Of a DNA stretch of 5,458 nt, positions 1 through 5,458 are shown piece by piece. This stretch comes from Actinomycetes bacterium. Lineage in GTDB: Bacteria; Actinomycetota; Actinomycetes; Actinomycetales; Microbacteriaceae. The DNA lies in assembly GCA_023450335.1 (NCBI GenBank), contig JAEXHA010000036.1:1-5458 (forward strand), read 5' to 3'. Positions within the stretch are counted from its first letter, which is position 1. Every line of letters begins with the position of its first letter. Under the pieces are notes generated by a model. That model made no database searches. It had not been told where the DNA came from and was given only the letters and a program-made list of their open reading frames with translations. The position numbers were made by a program, and so were the translations under genes.

Positions 1-534
1 CGGCAGCCGAGGGGCGCGCGTGCGCTCGGCGTACGTGCCGGCCAGCAGATCGCCCAGGCGCTGCGATCGGGGCGTGAACGCACCCACGACGCCCGCGACG
101 GCGCCGAGCGTGAGCCACAGCTCGAGCACGCCCGACAGCGCCCGGATGAAGGCGTGGCGGAACCCTGCGGCCCCGCCGTCGCTGCGCACGATGCGCGAGC
201 CCACGATCAGGCGGCCCAGGCTGCGGCCGCGGCTGAGGGTTTCGACCGCTGTCGGCACCGCGATGGTGACGATGACGACAGCGGTCACGGTGAGCGCGGG
301 GGACAGGGTCAGGTCGAACCCGGAGATCCAGCCGGCCATGAGCCCGAATCCGAGCAGCAGCGCGAGACCCGCCAGCATGTCGATGAGGGCGCCGAGGGCG
401 CTGAGAAAGTAGCCGACCGGCTGCACGTCGAGCGCGACGGCCTCGCCGGTGAGCACCTCGTCCTGATGGATCGCGATCGTCGCGCGCGGCGACGCCGCAG
501 GCCCCGGTGCGGACAGCGGGACGGGGGTGGACAT
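1..534 (-). CDS. RDD family membrane protein (3' end outside window)
   Basis: This is an open frame of 178 codons, read leftward from ATG at 534-532, with no stop before the left edge. An N-terminal tail of about 38 residues, rich in Pro and Ala, precedes a first hydrophobic helix (about residues 40-70, GALIDMLAG with Asp52). A second helix follows (about 80-98), then the family signature SRGRSLGRLIVG (101-112), FRHAFIRAL (125-133), a third hydrophobic stretch (about 134-153) and QRLGDLLAGT (158-167, with Asp162). This order is typical of the RDD domain, an integral membrane family of uncertain role sometimes linked to transport. The Arg expected seven residues before the first Asp is Ser45 here. 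The gene is divergent from the SpoIIM-family gene, as in other actinobacteria. No Shine-Dalgarno sequence is visible before the ATG, so the mRNA may be leaderless. The family call is firm; the function is unknown. Confidence 0.9.
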   Translation of the reverse strand, partial: MSTPVPLSAPGPAASPRATIAIHQDEVLTGEAVALDVQPVGYFLSALGALIDMLAGLALLLGFGLMAGWISGFDLTLSPALTVTAVVIVTIAVPTAVETLSRGRSLGRLIVGSRIVRSDGGAAGFRHAFIRALSGVLELWLTLGAVAGVVGAFTPRSQRLGDLLAGTYAERTRAPRLP

Positions 535-537
535 GAG

Positions 538-544
538 TACAGTA
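538..544. promoter_or_regulatory. Shared, nearly symmetric -10 element for divergent RDD and SpoIIM genes
   Basis: The 7-mer TACAGTA reads TACAGT on the plus strand (538-543) and TACTGT on the minus strand (544-539). Both fit the TANNNT form of a -10 hexamer. On the plus side, 7 nt separate it from the ATG at 551, the spacing expected if transcription begins at the A of the start codon. On the minus side the gap to the RDD ATG (534) is only 4 nt, which is short. No clear -35 is visible in either direction. The two start codons are 16 bp apart and neither has a Shine-Dalgarno sequence, so a promoter here is the economical reading. This is inference from sequence only. Confidence 0.4.
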
Positions 545-550
545 AAGCGC

Positions 551-1546
551 ATGGACCTCGACGCGCTCACGGCAGCGCGTCAGGCAGAATGGGCCCGGCT
601 CGACCAGCTCGGACGCGTGCGCCGACCATCGGGGCGGCAGGTCGATGAACTCGTCGTGCGCTACCGCGCCGCGTCGGCGGATCTGGCCGAGATCAAGACC
701 TCGGCCGGCCGCAGTCAGGTCGGCGATCATCTGTCCACACTGCTGGCCCGGGCACGCCTGCGCCTGACCGGCGCCGGCGACAACCTGCTGCGGCAGGTGC
801 CGCGCTTCTTCGCGTTGCAACTGCCCGCGGCTCTGTACCGCGTGCGCTGGACCACGTTCGTGATCGCGCTGGGCTTCCTCGCAGTCGGCGCCCTGGCGGC
901 GACCTGGATCGCGCGCGATCCTGCGGTGCTGGCGGCCCTTGGCGACGAGGCCGGTCTCGCCGATTACGCCCAGAACCAGTTCACCGACTACTACAGCGAG
1001 AACTCCGCCGCGGTCTTCGCCGGCACGGTGTGGACGAACAACGCGTGGATCGCTGCGCAGTGCGTCCTGTTCGGTGTCACCGGGGTGTGGCCGGTCATGG
1101 TCATCATGCAGAACGCGGTGTCGGTGGGCACATCGGCCGCGGTGCTGTTCGCGCACGGCCGCGGTGACGTGTTCCTCCTCTACATCGCCCCGCACGGGCA
1201 GCTCGAGCTGACCTGCATCTTCGTGGCCGCCGCCGCCGGCCTGCACCTGTTCTGGGCATGGGTCGCGCCCGGCCCCCGCACCCGGCTCGCGGCACTGGCC
1301 GCCGCCGGCCGCTCGTTGGCGACGATCGCGATCGGCCTGGTGCTCGCCCTCGCTGTGGCCGGGCTGATCGAGGGGTTCGTGACTGCCGCGCCGTGGCCGT
1401 GGCCGGTCAAGATCGGTATCGGCACGGCGGCCCTGGCGGCGTTCATCGGCTACATGGTCGTCGTCGGCGGGCGTGCTGCGCGCGCGGGCCACACGGGGGA
1501 CCTGACCGAGTACGAAGCGGGGACCGCACGGCTCGTCGCGGGGTGA
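551..1546 (+). CDS. Stage II sporulation protein M (SpoIIM/DUF95) family integral membrane protein
   Basis: The protein has 331 residues. A soluble, charged N-terminal region (about 1-95), starting MDLDAL and containing FFALQLPAALYR (87-97), precedes about five or six hydrophobic segments (near 101-119, 157-180, 181-200, 212-236, 257-275 and 288-306). Family hallmarks are YY at 147-148, VWTNNAW (160-166), PHGQLEL (214-220) and IEGFVT (273-278). The tail after 306 is hydrophilic. I chose ATG 551 because actinobacterial members begin with a similar MDLDA stretch and a -10-like TACAGT lies 7 nt upstream. GTG 527 and ATG 533 are in frame but would overlap the RDD start. In Bacillus, SpoIIM acts in engulfment; non-sporulating actinobacteria keep this family beside RDD, DUF58 and moxR genes, where its role is unknown. 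A sporulation function should not be assumed here. Confidence 0.9.
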   Translation: MDLDALTAARQAEWARLDQLGRVRRPSGRQVDELVVRYRAASADLAEIKTSAGRSQVGDHLSTLLARARLRLTGAGDNLLRQVPRFFALQLPAALYRVRWTTFVIALGFLAVGALAATWIARDPAVLAALGDEAGLADYAQNQFTDYYSENSAAVFAGTVWTNNAWIAAQCVLFGVTGVWPVMVIMQNAVSVGTSAAVLFAHGRGDVFLLYIAPHGQLELTCIFVAAAAGLHLFWAWVAPGPRTRLAALAAAGRSLATIAIGLVLALAVAGLIEGFVTAAPWPWPVKIGIGTAALAAFIGYMVVVGGRAARAGHTGDLTEYEAGTARLVAG

Positions 1547-1560
1547 CCGCACCCTGCCCA

Positions 1561-1587
1561 GCTTGTTTTGATCTAGTCAAAACAAGC
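1561..1587. promoter_or_regulatory. 27-bp perfect inverted repeat, probable Fur-family (FurA/CatR) operator
   Basis: The arms GCTTGTTTTGA (1561-1571) and TCAAAACAAGC (1577-1587) are exact reverse complements around the 5-nt spacer TCTAG. It is an AT-rich island in very GC-rich DNA, directly upstream of the fur-type gene, and it contains that gene's likely -35. Fur-family repressors bind AT-rich inverted repeats, and FurA/CatR proteins commonly control their own fur-katG operon, so autoregulation is the likely job. The repeat starts 14 nt after the SpoIIM-family stop and could form a hairpin in read-through RNA. It lacks a T tract and its stem is AT-rich, so a terminator role is less likely. 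Confidence 0.8.
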
Positions 1588-1596
1588 CGGTATCAT
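1568..1596 (+). promoter_or_regulatory. Promoter of the fur-katG operon
   Basis: A -35-like TTGATC (1568-1573) and a -10-like TATCAT (1591-1596, five of six matches to TATAAT) are separated by 17 nt. Seven nt after the -10 comes ATG 1604, so the transcript probably starts at or next to that start codon. The -35 and half of the spacer lie inside the inverted repeat, so a bound repressor would block RNA polymerase directly. Confidence 0.65.
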
Positions 1597-1603
1597 GGAT
1601 GCC

Positions 1604-2080
1604 ATGATGACCACCGTCGACACCGGAGCGCACCCGGCTCCCGCTGACGCGATGCGCGCGGCGGGGCTGCGCGTCACCGAATCGCGCACGGTCGTGTTCG
1701 AGGCGCTCGCGCGCCACCCGCACGCCAGCGCCGATGCGGTGTTCGCCGACATCGAGCGGCGGCTGCCCCGAACGAGCCGGCAGTCGGTCTACAACGCCCT
1801 CGGTGACTTCGCCGACGCCGGGCTGGTGCGGCGGATCGAACCGGCCGGCAAGCCGATGCTCTTCGAGCTGCGCGTGGGCGACAATCACCATCACCTGGTC
1901 TGCAGCGGCTGCGGCGCCGTCGAGGACGTCGACTGCGCCGTCGGCGCGGCGCCGTGCCTGTCGCCGGCCGACGACCACGGTTTCACCCTGACTTCCGCAG
2001 AGGTCACGTACTGGGGTCTGTGCCCCGCGTGCGCGGCCGAGCGACCGGCATCCACCCACCCCCAGGAAGGAACCCTATGA
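1604..2080 (+). CDS. furA: Fur-family transcriptional repressor, FurA/CatR type (peroxide/metal sensor)
   Basis: Counted from ATG 1604 the protein has 158 residues, normal for Fur. An N-terminal winged helix contains AAGLRVTESR, HPH (38-40) and the recognition-helix region SRQSVYNAL (58-66). A dimerisation and metal-binding half follows, with GDNHHH (His 95-97) and two CxxC pairs (Cys100/Cys103 and Cys140/Cys143), the usual structural zinc site. The stretches VGDNHHH, VDCAVG, APCL and YWGLCP closely match mycobacterial FurA. ATG 1595 and ATG 1607 are alternative starts. I prefer 1604 because TATCAT overlaps ATG 1595 and stands 7 nt before 1604; no Shine-Dalgarno sequence serves any of them. 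The stop overlaps the katG start in ATGA. The likely role is autorepression of fur-katG, relieved by peroxide through metal-catalysed oxidation. The family is certain; the identity of the sensing metal is inference. Confidence 0.92.
   Translation: MMTTVDTGAHPAPADAMRAAGLRVTESRTVVFEALARHPHASADAVFADIERRLPRTSRQSVYNALGDFADAGLVRRIEPAGKPMLFELRVGDNHHHLVCSGCGAVEDVDCAVGAAPCLSPADDHGFTLTSAEVTYWGLCPACAAERPASTHPQEGTL
2064..2070 (+). promoter_or_regulatory. Shine-Dalgarno sequence fixing the katG start
   Basis: AGGAAGG lies 6 nt before ATG 2077, inside the last codons of fur. It selects ATG 2077 over upstream in-frame ATG 1954, which would add 41 residues unlike any KatG. Confidence 0.85.
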
Positions 2081-4362
2081 CCGAGTATGACCCGACACCC
2101 GCGCCGATCGGCGAAGACGTCAACGGCATCGACCACTCGATCGCCGTCATCGACACCGAGCAGGCCCAGGCCGCAGAGGCTGCGAAGTGCCCCGTCATCC
2201 ATGCTCAGCCCCACCCGACCCAGGGGTCGGCCAACAACGTGTGGTGGCCCAACCAGCTCAACATCAAGATCCTCGCCAAGAACAACGAGGCCCGTAATCC
2301 CCTCGACCCGGACTTCGACTACGTCGCGGCCTTCGAGGCCCTCGATCTCGCCGAGGTGAAGAAGGACATCGCCGAGGTGCTCACCACGTCGCAGGAGTGG
2401 TGGCCGGCGGACTTCGGTCATTACGGTCCGCTCATGGTCCGCATGGCATGGCATTCGGCCGGCACCTATCGTGTCACCGACGGACGCGGGGGCAGCGGCA
2501 CCGGACAGCAGCGCTTCGCGCCGCTGAACAGCTGGCCCGACAACGCCGGACTCGACAAGGCCCGCCGCATTCTGTGGGACGTCAAGAAGAAGTACGGCCA
2601 GTCGCTGTCGTGGGGTGACCTGTTCATCCTCGCCGGAAACGTCGCGCTCGAAGACATGGGCTTCCAGACGTTCGGCTACTCGGGCGGCCGGCCCGACGTG
2701 TGGGAGCCGGACGACGACGTGTACTGGGGTGCCGAGACCACCTGGCTCGGCGACGACCAGCGCTACTCGGGCGAGCGCGACCTGGACAAGCCGCTCGCCG
2801 CGGTGCAGATGGGGCTCATCTACGTCAACCCTGAGGGTCCGGCCGGCCACCCCGACCCGCTCGCGTCGGCGCGCGACATCCGCGAGACGTTCGCCCGCAT
2901 GGCGATGAACGACGAGGAGACGGTCGCGCTGATCGCCGGCGGTCACACCTTCGGCAAGACGCACGGCGCCGCTCCCGACTCCCACCTCGAGGACAGCCCC
3001 GAGGCCGCGGGGCTCGAGATGCAGGGGCTGGGCTGGAAGAACAACTTCGGCGAAGGCAAGAAGGACGACCAGATCAGCTCGGGCCTGGAGGTCACCTGGA
3101 CCTACCACCCCACTCGCTGGGACAACGAGTTCTTCCACATCCTGTACGCATACGAGTGGGAGCTGTTCACCGGTCCCGGCGGCGGACACCAGTGGCACCC
3201 CACGCACGGGGCCGGCGCCGACATGGTTCCCAAGGCCCACTCGGACGCACGGCAGGAACCGCGCATGCTCACCAGTGACATCGCGCTGCGCACCGACCCC
3301 GAGTACGACAAGATCTCGCGCCGCTTCCGCGACGACCCCGACGCGTTCGCCGACGCGTTCGCCCGTGCCTGGTTCAAGCTGACGCACCGTGATCTGGGAC
3401 CCAAGACCCGCTATGTCGGGGCCGAGGTGCCCGCCGAGGACCTCCTCTGGCAGGACCCGACCCCCGAGGTCGACCACGAGCTCATCGATGACGCCGACGC
3501 GGCCGACCTGAAGGCGCGCATCCTCGCGTCGGGTCTGCCGGTGGCCGACCTGGTGGCCACGACGTGGGCGGCGGCGTCGTCGTTCCGCGGCAGCGACAAG
3601 CGCGGAGGCGTCAACGGCGCCCGCATCCGACTGGCACCGCAGAAGGACTGGGAGGCCAACAACCCGGCCCGCCTGCAGAAGGTGCTCCCGGTGCTCGAGC
3701 AGGTCCAGGCGGCGTTCAACGCCGAGCAGGCCGGCGGCAAGAAGGTGTCGCTGGCAGACCTCATCGTCCTGGCGGGTAACGCCGCGGTCGAGAAGGCCGC
3801 TGCCGACGGCGGGGTCGAGGCGACCGTTCCGTTCCACGCGGGCCGCACCGACGCCTCGCAGGAGCAGACCGACGTCGAGTCGTTCGCATGGCTCGAGCCC
3901 GTCGCCGACGGCTTCCGCAACTACCAGAGCCGTGCCGCCGCGCTGCCGGCCGAGCACCTGCTCATCGACAAGGCGAGCCTGCTGACGCTGACCGCGCCGG
4001 AGACCACCGTCCTGGTCGGCGGGCTGCGCGCCCTCGGCGCCAACTGGGACGGTTCGGAGTACGGCGTGTTCACCGACCGCCCCGGTGTGCTCAGCAACGA
4101 CGTGTTCGTGAACCTGCTCGAGCTGGGCACCGAGTGGAAGCCGCTCGACCCGGGCAAGCACGCGTTCGAAGGCCGCAAGGTCGGCTCGGGCGAGCTCGTC
4201 GGTCGCGGCACCCGGGTCGACCTGCTGTTCGGCTCGAACTCCGAACTGCGCGCCCTCGCCGAGGTCTACGCCTCCGACGACGCGAACGAGAAGTTCGTGC
4301 GCGACTTCGTCGCCGCGTGGGGTAAGGTCACCGAACTCGACCGGTTCGATCTGCACCGCTGA
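2077..4362 (+). CDS. katG: Catalase-peroxidase KatG
   Basis: The 761-residue product, close to the family norm of about 740, is a cytoplasmic haem enzyme that splits hydrogen peroxide and also has peroxidase activity. The N-terminal catalytic domain (about 60-440) shows the distal triad Arg122, Trp125 and His126 in VRMAWHSAGTYR. It also has Tyr249 (MGLIYVNPEG) and Met275 (RMAMND), which with Trp125 form the Met-Tyr-Trp crosslink needed for catalase activity. The proximal haem ligand is His290 (GGHTFGKTHG), with Trp341 and Asp401, and the mobile Arg is Arg438 (THRDLGP). Ser335 matches Ser315 of M. tuberculosis KatG. The duplicated, haem-free C-terminal domain (about 455-750) is intact and contains TTWAAASSFRGSDKRGG. 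No frameshift or lost residue is seen. The start overlaps the fur stop (ATGA), so the two genes are co-transcribed and probably translationally coupled. Control is expected from the fur promoter; I see no separate katG promoter. Confidence 0.98.
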   Translation: MTEYDPTPAPIGEDVNGIDHSIAVIDTEQAQAAEAAKCPVIHAQPHPTQGSANNVWWPNQLNIKILAKNNEARNPLDPDFDYVAAFEALDLAEVKKDIAEVLTTSQEWWPADFGHYGPLMVRMAWHSAGTYRVTDGRGGSGTGQQRFAPLNSWPDNAGLDKARRILWDVKKKYGQSLSWGDLFILAGNVALEDMGFQTFGYSGGRPDVWEPDDDVYWGAETTWLGDDQRYSGERDLDKPLAAVQMGLIYVNPEGPAGHPDPLASARDIRETFARMAMNDEETVALIAGGHTFGKTHGAAPDSHLEDSPEAAGLEMQGLGWKNNFGEGKKDDQISSGLEVTWTYHPTRWDNEFFHILYAYEWELFTGPGGGHQWHPTHGAGADMVPKAHSDARQEPRMLTSDIALRTDPEYDKISRRFRDDPDAFADAFARAWFKLTHRDLGPKTRYVGAEVPAEDLLWQDPTPEVDHELIDDADAADLKARILASGLPVADLVATTWAAASSFRGSDKRGGVNGARIRLAPQKDWEANNPARLQKVLPVLEQVQAAFNAEQAGGKKVSLADLIVLAGNAAVEKAAADGGVEATVPFHAGRTDASQEQTDVESFAWLEPVADGFRNYQSRAAALPAEHLLIDKASLLTLTAPETTVLVGGLRALGANWDGSEYGVFTDRPGVLSNDVFVNLLELGTEWKPLDPGKHAFEGRKVGSGELVGRGTRVDLLFGSNSELRALAEVYASDDANEKFVRDFVAAWGKVTELDRFDLHR

Positions 4363-4378
4363 TCCGGTCGCACAGGCA

Positions 4379-4422
4379 GGAGGCCCTGCTCCCTCTGGGG
4401 GGAGCAGGGCCTCCGTCCTTTG
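4379..4422 (+). terminator. Rho-independent-like terminator after katG
   Basis: A perfect 15-bp GC-rich stem (4379-4393 with 4400-4414) and a 6-nt loop begin 17 nt after the katG stop. A short, weak T-rich stretch (GTCCTTT) follows on the plus strand. There is no T run on the minus-strand side, so it fits katG better than the convergent aquaporin gene, although the hairpin could slow polymerase from both directions. Confidence 0.8.
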
Positions 4423-4429
4423 CGGATGG

Positions 4430-5236
4430 TCAGCCGGCGGCTCGGCTGTCGAACAGCGCGCGCTGCAGCCAGCCCGCCAGCAGGGCGCCGACGATCGGGA
4501 ACACGAGGAACACCCACAGCTGGCTGAGTGCGTCGACGCCGCCGTAGATGGCCGCGGCGATCGAGCGTGCCGGGTTCACGGACGTGTTGTCGATGGGGAT
4601 GGATGCCAGGTGGATGAGCGTCAGCGTCAGCCCGATCGCGATCCCGGCGTGGGCGCTGCCGCGCGTCTTGTGGGTGGCGCCGAGGATCACGAGCACGAAG
4701 ATCGCGGTGAACACGATCTCTGCGGTGATGGCCGCGCCCAGCCCGAAGCCGCCGGGGGAGTGCTGATCGAAGCCGTTGCTCGCGAAGCCGGAGTCCTGTG
4801 CCGTCGACAGCCACCCGGCCGGGCCGAACATGCCGATGAGCACGATGACCGTCGTCCCGACCGCGCCGCCGACGATCTGGGCGACGATGTAGCCGATCGT
4901 GTCGCGCCACGCGAAGCGCCCGGCGGCGGCCAGGCCCACGGTGACGGCCGGGTTGAAATGGCCGCCGGAGATCGGGCCCCAGGCGTACACGCCGACCAGC
5001 ACGGTCAGACCGAACGCGAGGGCGACGCCGAGGAAGCCGACGCCCAGCGAGCTGCCGTTGGATCCGGTGCCGAAGTCCGAAGCGAACAGCGCCGTGCTCA
5101 GTGCGCCGAACACGAGCACGAAGGTGCCGGTGGCCTCGGCGGCGAGCTTGACGCCCGTGGACGGGCCGCCCGGCGGGGGCGTATGCGCTTCACGCGTGGG
5201 CACCGCAGGCCGGTCAGGGATGGGATCGTTGCTCAT
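4430..5236 (-). CDS. aqpZ: Aquaporin Z-like water channel (MIP family)
   Basis: The 268-residue protein has a Pro-rich cytoplasmic N-terminal tail of about 28 residues followed by six predicted membrane helices. Both pore motifs are present: GGHFNPAVT (Asn95-Pro-Ala) and NTSVNPARS (Asn221-Pro-Ala). The residues matching the E. coli AqpZ selectivity filter are all present (Phe75 in ALAFGLTV, His209 in LIHLAS, Thr218, Arg224), so it should be a narrow water pore and not a glycerol facilitator. Blocks such as SGFASNG, HSPGG and IAIGL are also AqpZ-like. Compared with E. coli AqpZ (231 residues), it has the extra N-terminal tail and a longer loop (about 53-65, Gly/Ser-rich) after helix 1. ATG 5236 is supported by AAAGGA 7 nt upstream. 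It converges on katG, so it is not in that operon. Some aquaporins pass hydrogen peroxide; whether this one does is unknown. Confidence 0.95.
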   Translation of the reverse strand: MSNDPIPDRPAVPTREAHTPPPGGPSTGVKLAAEATGTFVLVFGALSTALFASDFGTGSNGSSLGVGFLGVALAFGLTVLVGVYAWGPISGGHFNPAVTVGLAAAGRFAWRDTIGYIVAQIVGGAVGTTVIVLIGMFGPAGWLSTAQDSGFASNGFDQHSPGGFGLGAAITAEIVFTAIFVLVILGATHKTRGSAHAGIAIGLTLTLIHLASIPIDNTSVNPARSIAAAIYGGVDALSQLWVFLVFPIVGALLAGWLQRALFDSRAAG

Positions 5237-5237
5237 G

Positions 5238-5262
5238 GGTTCGTCCTTTCGCGTCGCGAACC
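5238..5262 (-). promoter_or_regulatory. Inverted repeats and ribosome binding site in the aquaporin leader
   Basis: On the plus strand, GGTTCG (5238-5243) is the reverse complement of CGAACC (5257-5262). Nested with it is a palindrome of two 6-bp arms around one base, TTCGCG-T-CGCGAA (5248-5260). The aquaporin Shine-Dalgarno AAAGGA (minus strand, 5249-5244) falls in the loop of the outer repeat. It could be a protein-binding site or a leader hairpin that affects translation. In GC-rich DNA short repeats like this also arise by chance, so the functional reading is weak. Between 5263 and 5356 I see no convincing promoter or terminator; a CAGAAT on the minus strand (5278-5273) is a poor -10 candidate, and CCCGATCGGG (5281-5290) is a short palindrome. 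Confidence 0.3.
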
Positions 5263-5356
5263 TTCCGCGCTGATTCTGCCCCCGATCGGGCCATCCGTGT
5301 CGCAGGGCGCACGGGTTTGTCCTCCCGGGCGCGAGCGGCGGTGCCGTCCGGCGGGG

Positions 5357-5458
5357 TCAGAGGCGTCCGGCGGCCTTCAGCGCCAGGTAGCGGTCGGCGA
5401 TGCGCGGCGGCAGCTCGTCCGCTCCTGCGGTGACCGCTTCGGCGCCGGCGCGCCGCAC
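5357..5458 (-). CDS. C-terminal end of a probable DUF58-domain protein (5' end outside window)
   Basis: Only the last 33 residues are in the window, ending in YLALKAAGRL before TGA (5359-5357). The fragment includes the stretch DELPPRIADRYLAL. This ending resembles, from memory, the C-termini of actinobacterial DUF58 proteins, which are usually encoded downstream of a MoxR-type AAA+ ATPase and close to SpoIIM- and RDD-family genes. That neighbourhood fits the genes at the left of this window. The DUF58 domain itself is not visible, so the assignment rests on the tail and on synteny. The coding frame is well supported by base composition and by the clean stop; no terminator is evident after it. 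Confidence 0.6.
   Translation of the reverse strand: MRRAGAEAVTAGADELPPRIADRYLALKAAGRL

Noticed and set aside
20..648. Two overlapping plus-strand open frames (20-412 and 154-648)
   Set aside because: They lie antisense to the RDD gene and run into the SpoIIM-family gene in a different frame. Their products are Arg/Pro/Asp-rich low-complexity sequence typical of shadow frames.
1561..1587. The inverted repeat as a terminator for the SpoIIM-family gene
   Set aside because: The stem is mostly A/T, there is no T tract after it, and it coincides with a good promoter. An operator is the better reading, though some effect on read-through cannot be excluded.
1577..2059. Minus-strand open frame of 160 codons opposite fur
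   Set aside because: It overlaps the real Fur gene over nearly its whole length, would start close to the katG start, and shows no family features.
1954..2076. Longer katG start at ATG 1954
   Set aside because: It would add 41 residues lying wholly inside the fur coding region. The Shine-Dalgarno AGGAAGG and the ATGA overlap clearly favour ATG 2077.
1891..4356. Very long open frame (821 codons) on the minus strand opposite katG
   Set aside because: It mirrors katG and the end of fur, whose protein sequences are unmistakable. In very GC-rich coding DNA the antisense frame often lacks stops. Its translation is low-complexity Arg/Val/Gly-rich sequence with no recognisable domain.
4266..4910. 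Minus-strand open frame of 214 codons across the end of katG and the aquaporin gene
   Set aside because: It is an out-of-frame reading of the aquaporin gene, runs through the terminator hairpin, and its product is His/Arg-rich with no family match.
1..5458. Mobile elements, CRISPR arrays, tRNA or rRNA genes
   Set aside because: No repeated spacer pattern, transposase or integrase motif, or tRNA-like cloverleaf was seen on either strand.

Overview
The window is GC-rich DNA of a high-GC Gram-positive bacterium. Codon use, the GC level, the protein types and a mycobacterial-type FurA-KatG pair all point to an actinobacterium. The compact gene order and protein style suggest Microbacteriaceae (Microbacterium-like), but that rank is inference. 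Five genes account for almost all of the sequence, a sixth enters at the right edge, and no gene-free stretch exceeds about 120 bases.

Layout: (1) 1-534, minus strand: an RDD-family membrane protein, cut by the left edge. (2) 551-1546, plus: a SpoIIM/DUF95-family membrane protein, divergent from RDD, with only 16 bp between the two start codons. (3) 1561-1603: a 27-bp perfect inverted repeat that contains or abuts the promoter of the next gene. (4) 1604-2080, plus: a Fur-family repressor of the FurA/CatR type. (5) 2077-4362, plus: katG, bifunctional catalase-peroxidase, overlapping fur by ATGA. (6) 4379-4414: a 15-bp perfect hairpin between convergent genes, probably the katG terminator. (7) 4430-5236, minus: an AqpZ-type aquaporin. 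(8) 5357-5458, minus: the last 33 codons of a protein that looks like a DUF58 protein.

How it fits together: fur-katG is a self-contained peroxide-response operon. A metal-binding repressor probably sits on the palindrome over its own promoter and releases it under peroxide, giving both repressor and catalase. The convergent aquaporin has the water-selective AqpZ filter. It may help with osmotic balance or pass some peroxide, but no sequence signal ties it to the fur operator. The outer genes (RDD, SpoIIM, DUF58-like) belong to the conserved actinobacterial moxR-DUF58-SpoIIM-RDD neighbourhood, in which SpoIIM and DUF58 usually converge. Here the fur-katG-aquaporin block lies between them and looks like an insertion into that locus.

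I do not see a convincing wholly new system. The most interesting points are regulatory: an apparently leaderless fur whose -35 lies inside a perfect palindrome, a near-symmetric -10 element shared by RDD and SpoIIM, and the interrupted synteny.
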